A DNA stretch of 64,000 nucleotides, from NCBI RefSeq assembly GCF_000720725.1, contig NZ_JOCQ01000035.1:14794-78793 (forward strand), in the 5' to 3' direction. The notes under the pieces were generated by a model, which saw nothing but the letters and a program-made list of their open reading frames with translations, did not search any database and was not told the origin of the DNA. Below are positions 1 through 7,780 of the stretch, in pieces. Each line of letters starts with the position of its first letter. Positions within the stretch are counted from its first letter, which is position 1. The position numbers were made by a program, and so were the translations under genes. Source of the DNA: Streptomyces rimosus subsp. rimosus. Its GTDB lineage: Bacteria; Actinomycetota; Actinomycetes; Streptomycetales; Streptomycetaceae.

Positions 1-1
1 G

Positions 2-241
2 GCGGGCGAGACCGCCACCGGCACCGCCCGCATCAGACTGCGCGCCGACCACGGCTACCCGCTGCGCGCCCGCGCGCTGACCATCCGTGAGCTGGGCGGC
101 GGCTGGGACGAGCTGGAGATCCCGTACGGGCACGGACTCGACGCCTGGCTGGTCGAGTTCGGCCCCGACGTGGTGGTGCTGGAACCCGCCGAACTGCGGG
201 CCGACGTCGTGGACCGGCTGCGCGCCGTGGCCAAGGGCTGA
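2..241 (+). CDS. pafB: PafB-like WYL-domain regulator, C-terminal part only
   Basis: The reading frame is open from the window edge to a TGA at 239-241, so only the last 79 residues are visible. The segment is a typical WYL C-terminal extension, with the end reading VVDRLRAVAKG. The next gene, 21 bp downstream on the same strand, is a second WYL protein, and tatA and tatC follow. This is the order pafB-pafC-tatA-tatC known from actinobacteria, where PafB and PafC form a heterodimer that activates DNA-damage genes and sit beside the proteasome accessory gene pafA. Identity rests mostly on this context because the DNA-binding domain lies outside the window. Confidence 0.75.
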   Translation, partial: AGETATGTARIRLRADHGYPLRARALTIRELGGGWDELEIPYGHGLDAWLVEFGPDVVVLEPAELRADVVDRLRAVAKG

Positions 242-262
242 GAGGGACGGGACGCACACACC

Positions 263-1213
263 ATGGCTACGAACGCGATCGACCAGACCCGGCGCATGCT
301 GTCGCTGGTGACGTACCTGCGCGAGCGCCCCGGCGCCCGCGTCTCCGACGTCGCCCGCGCCTTCGGCATCACCGAGGACGAGCTGATCGCCGACCTCGAC
401 GTACTGCCGATGTGCGGTACGAGCTTCCGCGGCGGCGACCTGCTCGACATCGACACCGACGGCGACCGCATCTGGTGGCACAACCCCGACGACGTCGCCG
501 AACCGCTGCGCCTGGCCGCCGACGAGGCCACCGCGCTGCTCGTGGCGGCCCGCGCGGTCGCCACCCTGCCCGGCCTGCGCGAGGGCGACCGGCAGGCGCT
601 GCTGCGCGCCACCGCCAAGCTGGAGGCCGCGGCGGGCGAGGCGGCCGGCGCCAGCTCCCGGGTCTCGGTCACCTTCGAGTCCGAGGGCGGCGTCTTCGCG
701 GACGTCGACCGGGCCATCGCCGAGCGGCGCCGGCTGTGGCTGCGCTACTACTCGCCCGCGCGCGACGAGCTGACCGAGCGCGAGGTGGACCCGATCCGGC
801 TGTTCGCGGTGGGCCACACGTACGTCGAGGCGTGGTGCCGGCTCTCCGAGGCGCGCCGTACCTTCCGGCTCGACCGGGTCGCCGAGATCAAACTGCTGGA
901 CGCCCCCGCCGACCCGCCGCCGGTCGAGCTGCGCGATCTGTCCGAGGGGCTGGTGCAGCCGGCCGCCGAAGATCCCGAAGTCGTCATCGAGGTGGGGCCC
1001 GGCGGGCGCTGGGTGGCCGAGTACTACCCGCACGACAGCGCCGAGGACCTGCCCGACGGCGGCCTGCGCATCACCCTGCGCACCCCCGACCCCGCCTCGC
1101 TGCGGCGGCTCGCGCTGCGCCTGGGCCGGGACGGCCGTATCGTCGCGCCCCAGGCCCTCGCGGACAGCGCGCGCCAGGCGGCCCGGCAGGCCCTCGCGGC
1201 GTACGGCGAGTAG
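263..1213 (+). CDS. pafC: PafC-like WYL-domain transcriptional regulator
   Basis: The protein is 316 residues, the usual length for PafC. Residues 1-60 look like a winged helix (MLSLVTYLRERPGARVSDVA). Residues about 140-225 form the WYL core, including RLWLRYYSPARDE and a segment ending TFRLDRVAEIKLL, and the rest is a WCX-type extension. Known PafC pairs with PafB to activate the mycobacterial DNA-damage regulon, sensing through the WYL domain. It starts at ATG 263, only 21 bp after pafB stops, so the two are almost certainly cotranscribed. Nothing appears damaged. Confidence 0.85.
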   Translation: MATNAIDQTRRMLSLVTYLRERPGARVSDVARAFGITEDELIADLDVLPMCGTSFRGGDLLDIDTDGDRIWWHNPDDVAEPLRLAADEATALLVAARAVATLPGLREGDRQALLRATAKLEAAAGEAAGASSRVSVTFESEGGVFADVDRAIAERRRLWLRYYSPARDELTEREVDPIRLFAVGHTYVEAWCRLSEARRTFRLDRVAEIKLLDAPADPPPVELRDLSEGLVQPAAEDPEVVIEVGPGGRWVAEYYPHDSAEDLPDGGLRITLRTPDPASLRRLALRLGRDGRIVAPQALADSARQAARQALAAYGE

Positions 1214-1238
1214 GCGCGCGGAAGGGCGGGCGGCGACG

Positions 1239-1496
1239 ATGACGACGACGGTGGGTGCGATGACCACGACCCTGACCGGCCCGGTGCTCTTCAAGGCCGC
1301 CTGCCCCGACTGCCGCGGCAGCTTCGAGCTCGCCTCGGACGCCCTCCGCCTGGCCATCGGCGCCACCCGCCGCACCACGTTCTACTCCTTCACCTGCCCG
1401 GACTGCGGCAGCGCCGTCCGCAAGCCGGCGGGGGAGCGGATCATCGAACTGCTCACGGGGGGCGGGGTGCGGACGTTGCGGGTGCAGGGTGGGTGA
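1239..1496 (+). CDS. Small zinc-ribbon-like protein
   Basis: This is a small protein of 85 residues, or 78 if it starts at the second ATG at 1260. It carries two CPDC knuckles (residues 24-27 and 47-50 from the first ATG) about 20 residues apart, which is the spacing of a zinc ribbon. It has no signal peptide or membrane segment, so it is probably cytoplasmic. It follows pafC by 25 bp on the same strand and may be cotranscribed. I do not recognise the family; zinc binding is inferred from the cysteines alone. The tail after the second knuckle is short and basic. Confidence 0.6.
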   Translation: MTTTVGAMTTTLTGPVLFKAACPDCRGSFELASDALRLAIGATRRTTFYSFTCPDCGSAVRKPAGERIIELLTGGGVRTLRVQGG

Positions 1497-1596
1497 TCGC
1501 CGTGGTGCCGCTGTTCCTCCGGCCCAGGGTGCCTGCCGTGCCTCTCCTTCAGCCCATGTGTCCTGATCGGCACACCCGCCCCGATAGGCTCCTCCC

Positions 1597-1797
1597 ATGT
1601 TCTGGCCCATGATCGCTGTCGCTCTCGGCTTCCTCGGCCTCGCCGTGCTCGGCGTCCTCGCCGTCCGCGTCTTCGTGGAGGTCCGGCGGCTGGCCCGCCA
1701 GGTGGGGGAGACCTCGCAGCGCATCCAGCGGGCGGCCGAGGACCTGGAGCGCGCGGCGATGCCGCTGGCCGCCCGGGGCGGAAGAGTAAAGGGATGA
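1597..1797 (+). CDS. Small single-pass membrane protein
   Basis: This is a 66-residue protein with one N-terminal hydrophobic helix (residues 3-27) followed by a charged, probably coiled-coil tail (VGETSQRIQRAAEDLERAAM). The layout resembles short DUF948-like proteins, but it is too short to assign. It starts at ATG 1597 and has no partner with obvious function. A hairpin lies 40 bp after its stop, before the tat promoter, so it probably belongs to the paf transcript or stands alone. The function is unknown. Confidence 0.6.
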   Translation: MFWPMIAVALGFLGLAVLGVLAVRVFVEVRRLARQVGETSQRIQRAAEDLERAAMPLAARGGRVKG

Positions 1798-1839
1798 CGC
1801 GCTCTGCTCAGTCGCACGCGCGACCGGTACGCTGCTGAG

Positions 1840-1868
1840 GCGGGCCGAAGAGCGAGGCACCGGCCCGC
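1840..1868 (+). terminator. Hairpin between small membrane gene and tatA
   Basis: The inverted repeat GCGGGCC (1840-1846) / GGCCCGC (1862-1868) is a perfect 7-bp stem with a 15-nt loop. It is placed just before the candidate tat promoter. It has no T-run, so termination is a guess from position. Confidence 0.35.
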
Positions 1869-1889
1869 AACCGGGAGTACGCGCGGAGA

Positions 1890-1952
1890 TTGTCCAGCGT
1901 TCGCCGCCGCGCGTTACGATCGCTGCTGGCGCGGCGGACGGACATATGTCCG
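1890..1952 (+). promoter_or_regulatory. Candidate tatA promoter with 14-bp palindrome
   Basis: The hexamer TTGTCC at 1890-1895 and TACGAT at 1915-1920 are 19 bp apart and fit a vegetative promoter loosely. Downstream, at 1939-1952, lies the perfect 14-bp palindrome CGGACATATGTCCG. Its place just after the expected transcription start suggests an operator or a leader structure for tatAC. This is inference from sequence only. Confidence 0.4.
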
Positions 1953-2004
1953 ATCTGTCGAGCAGCCCCAACCCCCAGCCGCCTCGGTGAGAAGGTACAC
2001 AGTT

Positions 2005-2295
2005 ATGTTCGGTGGAAAGATCGGCGTTCCCGAGATCCTCCTCATCCTCGTCGTCGTCCTGCTGCTGTTCGGCGCGAAGAAGCTCCCCGACATGGCTCGT
2101 TCGCTCGGCAAGTCCGCACGCATCCTCAAGAGCGAGGCCAAGGCGATGAAGTCGGAGGGGACGGACACGCAGTCGGCGCCGTCCGACCCGCCGAACGGCC
2201 AGCAGGAAGTCCCCCGCACCATCCAGGCCGCTCCTGGCGACGTCAGCAGCGGACGGCCGGTTGCCCAGCCGTCCGACACCACCACCAAGCGCTGA
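2005..2295 (+). CDS. tatA: Sec-independent translocase protein TatA
   Basis: TatA forms the pore-like oligomer of the twin-arginine pathway that exports folded proteins. The product is 96 residues from ATG 2005, which has GAGAAGG upstream; an upstream in-frame ATG at 1987 would add six unlikely residues. It has the N-terminal membrane helix VPEILLILVVVLLLFGAKKLP, the FGxKKLP hinge, an amphipathic helix (ARSLGKSARILKSEAKAMK) and a polar tail. tatC follows after 62 bp, as in other actinobacteria, and both probably share the promoter upstream. Confidence 0.95.
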   Translation: MFGGKIGVPEILLILVVVLLLFGAKKLPDMARSLGKSARILKSEAKAMKSEGTDTQSAPSDPPNGQQEVPRTIQAAPGDVSSGRPVAQPSDTTTKR

Positions 2296-2357
2296 CCGAG
2301 GGCCCGGACGGGGCAGGGGTGTCGGCCACTGCCTCTCGTACGAGATGAGGATGTGGG

Positions 2358-3332
2358 GTGCTCAAGTCCGCCCTCCCGAAGAACCGCAAACCGAAGGACC
2401 CCGAGGGGCGCATGCCGCTCGTGGAACACCTGCGCGAGCTGCGTAACCGGCTCGCCAAGTCGGTCCTGGCCATTCTGATCGCCACGATCGTCTGCGCGTT
2501 CTTCTACAGCGAGATCATCAACTTCATCACCAAGCCGATCCTGCAGGCGGTCGGCTGTGATGCGCAGTTCACGGACCTCGCGAAGCAGCAGAAGGGCACC
2601 TGTGCCCGCATCGTGATGCTGGACCTGCTCGGCCCGTTCGCACTGGCCCTGAAGGTCTCCCTGATGGGTGGCGTGATCGTCGCCTGCCCGGTCTGGCTGT
2701 ACCAGTTGTGGGCCTTCCTCGCGCCCGGTCTGCACCGCAACGAGAAGAAGTACTCGCTCAGCTTCGTGGCCGCCGGATTCCCGCTCTTCCTCATCGGCGC
2801 CTATTTCGCCTACTCGGTGCTGCCGACCACCGCCCAGGTGCTGCTGGAATTCACGCCGGTCGGCGTGGACAACCTCCTGCCGCTGGACAAACTGCTGGAC
2901 CTCGTCACCCGCATGTTCGTGGTCTTCGGCCTGTCCTTCGAGCTCCCACTGGCGCTGGTGATGCTCAACTTCGCCGGGATCCTCACCGCGGCCCGGATGC
3001 GGGGCTGGTGGCGCGGCATGGTGATGGCCATCACGGTCTTCTCGGCCATCGCGACCCCCAGCACCGACCCGCTGACGATGATCGCCCTGGCGGCGCCGAT
3101 CTGCCTTCTGTACTTCGCGGCCGTCGCGATCGCCACGGTGAACGATTCCCGCAGGCAGCGCCGACTGGCCGAGGGACCTGGCGACGACGAGGCCTCCGAG
3201 CTGGACCTGACGCCCGAGGCCATCGGCGAGGTCGAGCCGGTAACCGGTCACCGGATGCTGCCGGAGCAGGCGGGCACCGACACGCCGGGTGACCGGCCGC
3301 AGCGACGCAACGGGTACGACGACGTGACGTGA
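2358..3332 (+). CDS. tatC: Sec-independent translocase protein TatC
   Basis: TatC is the receptor for twin-arginine signal peptides in the cytoplasmic membrane. The product is 324 residues from GTG 2358, preceded by GATGTGGG. The hallmark N-terminus MPLVEHLRELRNRL is present, followed by six membrane segments and the family motif FGLSFELPLALVML. The C-terminus has a longer hydrophilic tail of about 60 residues, typical of Streptomyces. It lies downstream of tatA and is closed by a strong bidirectional hairpin at 3351-3387. Confidence 0.95.
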   Translation: MLKSALPKNRKPKDPEGRMPLVEHLRELRNRLAKSVLAILIATIVCAFFYSEIINFITKPILQAVGCDAQFTDLAKQQKGTCARIVMLDLLGPFALALKVSLMGGVIVACPVWLYQLWAFLAPGLHRNEKKYSLSFVAAGFPLFLIGAYFAYSVLPTTAQVLLEFTPVGVDNLLPLDKLLDLVTRMFVVFGLSFELPLALVMLNFAGILTAARMRGWWRGMVMAITVFSAIATPSTDPLTMIALAAPICLLYFAAVAIATVNDSRRQRRLAEGPGDDEASELDLTPEAIGEVEPVTGHRMLPEQAGTDTPGDRPQRRNGYDDVT

Positions 3333-3350
3333 TGCCCGAGCGGGCAGCGG

Positions 3351-3387
3351 AAAGGGGCGGGGAGCCGGCTGGGCTCCCCGCCCCTTT
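3351..3387. terminator. Bidirectional terminator after tatC
   Basis: This is a perfect 16-bp inverted repeat, AAAGGGGCGGGGAGCC (3351-3366) / GGCTCCCCGCCCCTTT (3372-3387), with a 5-nt loop. The flanking A and T runs make it an intrinsic terminator on both strands. It separates tatC from the convergent small secreted gene. Confidence 0.85.
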
Positions 3388-3437
3388 CCTGTTCGGTCTG
3401 CCGGTGTCAGCAGGCGCCGGGCAGACGTCGCATCACA

Positions 3438-3731
3438 TCAGCAGTACTTGATGCTCCGCACCGTGCCGGTGCCCTTGTAGTAGTGGCTCTTCCCCGGCTT
3501 GATCGTGATGCAGCTGCTGTCCCACCACCAGCGCTCGTCCACCTGGACCTTGATCGTGTTCTTGCAGCCGTTGTGGATGTTCACCGCGTTCTTGCTCGGG
3601 TACCACGTCGCCGTGACGCACTTGGCCACGCCCGAGCTCGCGGCCGAGGCCGGGGCGGCGACGGCCATCGGTACACCCACCGCGACGACGGCGAGCGCCG
3701 CTGCCGTCGTGGCTGCCTTGATCTTCTTCAT
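3438..3731 (-). CDS. Small secreted four-cysteine protein
   Basis: This is a 97-residue protein with a clear Sec signal (MKKIKAATTAAALAVVAVG, predicted cut after APASA), leaving about 66 mature residues. The mature part has four cysteines, so probably two disulfides, and is rich in aromatic and basic residues (VDERWWWDSSC, KSHYYKGTGTV). The start at 3731 is chosen because GGAGGGGAAAGC precedes it; an upstream in-frame ATG would add a charged leader with no ribosome site. It is convergent with tatC. I do not recognise the family; small secreted Streptomyces inhibitors or lectin-like proteins look similar. Confidence 0.7.
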   Translation of the reverse strand: MKKIKAATTAAALAVVAVGVPMAVAAPASAASSGVAKCVTATWYPSKNAVNIHNGCKNTIKVQVDERWWWDSSCITIKPGKSHYYKGTGTVRSIKYC

Positions 3732-4001
3732 GCTTTCCCCTCCATCGGGGCGCGGAACGCCCCGCTCGTCCACGCGGTCGGCGACCGGCGCACCTGGTCA
3801 ACGGTGCAAGCCGGCACGGAACGCCGAACCGCGAATGATCTCCGCGATAGTAACAGGGTGATTGTTCTGTTTTCGATGCAGAAGTGCCCGGTGCGTCGTT
3901 TCGGCACCCGGGAGGGGGCTGCACGGCCGGAGCCTCCCCGGTAAAGCCCGTCCATAATGATCGGCTCGTTGTCAGAGGTGGCCGGTAGGCTCGTAAGCAC
4001 G

Positions 4002-6821
4002 ATGACCGAGGACATGTCCCCTGCTGAGCGCTACGCCGCCGCCAAGCTGCGGGCGGTGGAGCAGGCCACCGCACTCGCCCCTTTCCGTGAGATGTACGAC
4101 TTCGCGCTGGATCCGTTCCAGATCGACGCGTGCAAGGCTCTGGAGGCCGGGAAGGGAGTGCTGGTCGCGGCCCCGACCGGATCCGGCAAGACGATCGTGG
4201 GCGAGTTCGCCGTCCACCTGGCCCTGGAGCAGGGCCGTAAATGCTTCTACACGACGCCCATCAAGGCGCTCTCGAACCAGAAGTACCAGGACCTGGTGCG
4301 GCGCCACGGTGCGGACCGGGTCGGCCTGCTGACCGGTGACAACAGCGTCAACTCCGAGGCGCCGGTGGTCGTGATGACCACCGAGGTGCTGCGGAACATG
4401 CTCTACGCGGGCTCCCGGTCGCTGGACGGCCTGGGCTATGTGGTCATGGACGAGGTGCACTACCTGTCCGACCGCTTCCGGGGCGCAGTCTGGGAAGAGG
4501 TGATCATTCACCTGCCCGAGTCCGTCACCCTGGTCTCGCTGTCCGCCACGGTCTCGAACGCCGAGGAGTTCGGCGCCTGGCTGGACACCGTCCGCGGCGA
4601 CACCGAAGTGATCGTCTCCGAGCACCGTCCGGTGCCGCTGTGGCAGCACGTGCTCGCCGGGCGCCGGATGTACGACCTCTTCGAGGAGCGCGAGAGCCAG
4701 GGGAAGGGCAAGGCCGGGCGCCGCGAGGTCAACCCGGACCTGGAGCGGCTGGCCCGGATGGAGAACAGCCGCCCGACGTTCGGCCGCGACAAGCGCCGGG
4801 GCCGCAACCTGCGGGAGGCGGACCGCGAGCGCGAGCGGCGCCAGCGCAGCCGTATCTGGACCCCGGGCCGCGCCGAGGTGATCGACCGGCTGGACCAGGA
4901 GGGCCTGCTGCCGGCGATCACGTTCATCTTCAGCCGGGCCGGGTGCGAGTCCGCCGTGCAGCAGTGCCTGTATTCGGGGCTGCGGCTCAACGACCAGGAG
5001 GGCCGGGCCAGGGTCCGCGCCATCGTGGAGGAGCGGACGGCGGGCATCCCGGACGAGGACCTGCACGTACTGGGGTATTACGAGTGGCTGGAGGGGCTTG
5101 AGCGGGGCATCGCCGCGCACCACGCCGGCATGCTGCCGACCTTCAAGGAGGTCGTCGAGGAGCTCTTCCTGAAGGGGCTGGTCAAGGCGGTCTTCGCGAC
5201 GGAGACCCTGGCGCTGGGCATCAACATGCCCGCGCGCTCGGTGGTGCTGGAAAAGCTCGTCAAGTGGAACGGCGAGCAGCACGCCGACATCACCCCCGGC
5301 GAGTACACCCAGCTCACCGGCCGCGCCGGGCGCCGCGGTATCGACGTCGAGGGCCACGCGGTGGTGCTCTGGCAGCGCGGCATGGACCCCGGCGCCCTGG
5401 CGGGCCTGGCCGGTACGCGTACGTATCCGCTGCGCTCGTCCTTCAAGCCGTCGTACAACATGGCGGTCAACCTCGTCTCGCAGTTCGGGCGGCACCGCTC
5501 GCGCGAGCTGCTGGAGATGTCGTTCGCGCAGTTCCAGGCCGACAAGTCGGTGGTCGGGATCTCCCGGCAGGTGCAGCGCAACGAGGAGGGGCTGGAGGGC
5601 TACAAGGAGTCCATGACCTGCCACCTCGGCGACTTCGAGGAGTATTCGCGGCTGCGCCGGCAGCTCAAGGACCGTGAGACGGAGCTGGCCAAGCAGGGCG
5701 CGGCGCAGCGCCGGGCGGCCGCCGCTGCCGCGCTGGAGAAGCTCAAGCCGGGCGACGTCATCCACGTACCGACGGGCAAGTACGCGGGGCTCGCGCTGGT
5801 GCTGGACCCGGGCATGCCGTCCGGGCGAACCAACGGGCACCGCGGCTTCGACGCGCACGACGGGCCCCGGCCACTGGTGCTGACCGCCGAGCGGCAGGTC
5901 AAGCGGCTGGCGTCGATCGACTTCCCGGTGCCGGTGTCACCGCTGGACCGGATGCGCATCCCCAGGACCTTCAACGCGCGCAGCCCGCAGTCGCGCCGCG
6001 ACCTGGCGTCCGCGCTGCGCACGAAGGCCGGGCACATCGCGCCGGAGCGGCACCGCAAGCAGCGGTCGGCGGCGACGGACGACCGCGAGATCGCGCGGCT
6101 GCGTACGGAGATCCGCGCGCACCCCTGCCACGGCTGCGACGAGCGCGAGGACCACGCGCGCTGGGCCGAGCGCTACCACCGGCTGCTGCGGGACACCCGG
6201 CAGCTGGAGCGCCGTATCGAAGGCCGCACGAACACCATCGCGCGCACCTTCGACCGGATCTGCGGCCTGCTGACCGAGCTGGACTATCTGGAAGGTGACA
6301 CGGTCACGGACGAGGGCCGGCGGCTGGCGCGGCTCTACGGCGAACTGGACCTGCTGGCGAGCGAATGCCTGCGCGCCGGCGTCTGGGACGGGCTGGGCCC
6401 CGCCGAACTGGCCGCCTGCGCCTCGGCGTTGGTCTACGAGTCGCGTCAGGCGGACGACGCGGTGGCGCCGAAGCTGCCGTCGGGCAAGGTGCGGGACGCG
6501 CTCAGCGAGATGGTGCGGATCTGGGGCCGGCTGGACGCCCTGGAGGAGGATCACAAGATCAACCAGGCGGAGGGTGTCGGCCAGCGCGAGCCGGACCTCG
6601 GCTTCGCCTGGGCCGCGTACCGCTGGGCCTCCGGATTCGGCCTGGACGAGGTGCTGCGCGAGGCGGAGATGCCGGCCGGCGACTTCGTGCGCTGGTGCAA
6701 GCAGCTGATCGACATCCTCGGCCAGCTCGCCGCCGCCGCACCGCCGGAGGTGGCGCGCAACGCACGCAAGGCCGTGGACGCGGTGCTGCGGGGCGTGGTG
6801 GCGTACTCGTCCGTGGGGTGA
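4002..6821 (+). CDS. Ski2/Mtr4-like DExH-box RNA helicase
   Basis: The protein is 939 residues with the Ski2-like layout. Walker A APTGSGKT lies at residues 57-64, the Walker B box reads VVMDEVHYLS, motif III is SLSATV, motif V ALGINMPAR and motif VI QLTGRAGRRG. A C-terminal DSHCT-type helical domain follows. Mycobacterial HelY is the named relative. It probably unwinds structured RNA, but the bacterial role is little known. The start at ATG 4002 follows TAGGCT at 3986-3991, so the transcript may be nearly leaderless; an upstream ATG at 3957 is less likely. It lies next to tatAC, as in other actinobacteria. Confidence 0.9.
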   Translation: MTEDMSPAERYAAAKLRAVEQATALAPFREMYDFALDPFQIDACKALEAGKGVLVAAPTGSGKTIVGEFAVHLALEQGRKCFYTTPIKALSNQKYQDLVRRHGADRVGLLTGDNSVNSEAPVVVMTTEVLRNMLYAGSRSLDGLGYVVMDEVHYLSDRFRGAVWEEVIIHLPESVTLVSLSATVSNAEEFGAWLDTVRGDTEVIVSEHRPVPLWQHVLAGRRMYDLFEERESQGKGKAGRREVNPDLERLARMENSRPTFGRDKRRGRNLREADRERERRQRSRIWTPGRAEVIDRLDQEGLLPAITFIFSRAGCESAVQQCLYSGLRLNDQEGRARVRAIVEERTAGIPDEDLHVLGYYEWLEGLERGIAAHHAGMLPTFKEVVEELFLKGLVKAVFATETLALGINMPARSVVLEKLVKWNGEQHADITPGEYTQLTGRAGRRGIDVEGHAVVLWQRGMDPGALAGLAGTRTYPLRSSFKPSYNMAVNLVSQFGRHRSRELLEMSFAQFQADKSVVGISRQVQRNEEGLEGYKESMTCHLGDFEEYSRLRRQLKDRETELAKQGAAQRRAAAAAALEKLKPGDVIHVPTGKYAGLALVLDPGMPSGRTNGHRGFDAHDGPRPLVLTAERQVKRLASIDFPVPVSPLDRMRIPRTFNARSPQSRRDLASALRTKAGHIAPERHRKQRSAATDDREIARLRTEIRAHPCHGCDEREDHARWAERYHRLLRDTRQLERRIEGRTNTIARTFDRICGLLTELDYLEGDTVTDEGRRLARLYGELDLLASECLRAGVWDGLGPAELAACASALVYESRQADDAVAPKLPSGKVRDALSEMVRIWGRLDALEEDHKINQAEGVGQREPDLGFAWAAYRWASGFGLDEVLREAEMPAGDFVRWCKQLIDILGQLAAAAPPEVARNARKAVDAVLRGVVAYSSVG

Positions 6822-6867
6822 GGTGCAGGGGGCGGTGAGCTGCTCTCGCTGCCCCCCCTGTCACCCC
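6816..6867. terminator. Shared terminator of convergent genes
   Basis: An imperfect long stem pairs GGGGTGA (6816-6822) with TCACCCC (6861-6867) and CAGGGGGC (6826-6833) with the C-run at 6851-6860. It overlaps the stop codons of the helicase and of the methyltransferase that meets it. It is probably bidirectional. Confidence 0.6.
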
Positions 6868-7751
6868 ACCGGTTTGACGGCCGTCCCCTTGAAGAACGTG
6901 TAGTGGAACGTGCCGCCCTCCTGCGCCGTACGGCGCAGGTCGCCGATGCCCCGGTCCCAGTCGGTCTCGGTCGTCAGCCCGGCGGCCAGGGCGTCGTCCC
7001 GCACGGACGCGATCATCGCGATGAACGTGTCGTGGGTGAATCCGTCGGTCAGACCGGGCCGGGTCGCATCGGCGTAGACCGTGCGCGGCCGCACGGTGAC
7101 GTCCGCGTACCCGGCGGCGGTCAGCAGCGGCTGCACCTCCCGGCCGAGCAGCGCGTTGCCGCCGGCCGCCGCCTGCAACCGGACCTGGTGGCCGATGGCC
7201 GCGCGGGCGTGGGCGCTGTCCGGGTGGAAGAACGCCGACCCGTGGTCCCCTTCGATCACGGTGATGCTGCCGCCCGGCCGCAGGACGCGCCGCAGGCCCG
7301 CCAGCGCCTGCGCGGGGTCGGGCAGGTGTTCCAGGACGAAGCAGACGAAGAGGTGGTCGAAGGAGGCGTCCGGGTACGGCAGGTCGGTCAGGTCGGCCTG
7401 CTGCCAGTGCACTGTCGCCGCGTGCGGCCGGGCGGCGAGGCGGGCGCGGGCCCGGGCGAGCGACGCGGCGGAGATGTCGATCGCGGTGATGTGCGCCCCC
7501 GGGCTGGACGCGGCCAGGTGCACCGTCTGGGCGCCGACCCCGCACCCGGCCTCCAGGACCCGGCTGCCCGCCGGGTAGGCCGTGCCCGCGTGCAGAAGCG
7601 CGGCCAAGGTCTCCGCCTGGTCGGTGAGCCGCCGGGCCTCGTGGTCCGAATACCCGTGTACGTAACCGGAGTTGGGGGACGGAGTCCGGTGCTTGTTTTC
7701 CGGCGTGCCGGTCTCGTCGGTCCCGCCGGTCGCTGTCGCTGCTGTTCCCAT
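6861..7751 (-). CDS. Class I SAM-dependent methyltransferase
   Basis: This is a 296-residue protein with the Rossmann methyltransferase signature: motif I VLEAGCGVGAQTVHLA, acidic motif II ITAIDIS, post-II WQQADLTDLPYPDASFD and motif IV-like FVLEHLPDPAQALAGL. The substrate cannot be told; the N-terminal HGYSDHEARRL block is common in small-molecule methyltransferases. It is divergent from a MocR-type regulator whose start lies 29 bp away, so the two promoters overlap and the regulator may control it. The convergent end shares a hairpin with the helicase. Confidence 0.85.
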   Translation of the reverse strand: MGTAATATGGTDETGTPENKHRTPSPNSGYVHGYSDHEARRLTDQAETLAALLHAGTAYPAGSRVLEAGCGVGAQTVHLAASSPGAHITAIDISAASLARARARLAARPHAATVHWQQADLTDLPYPDASFDHLFVCFVLEHLPDPAQALAGLRRVLRPGGSITVIEGDHGSAFFHPDSAHARAAIGHQVRLQAAAGGNALLGREVQPLLTAAGYADVTVRPRTVYADATRPGLTDGFTHDTFIAMIASVRDDALAAGLTTETDWDRGIGDLRRTAQEGGTFHYTFFKGTAVKPVG

Positions 7752-7780
7752 GCCGTCACTCTGGCCCGCACAATGGTCCG

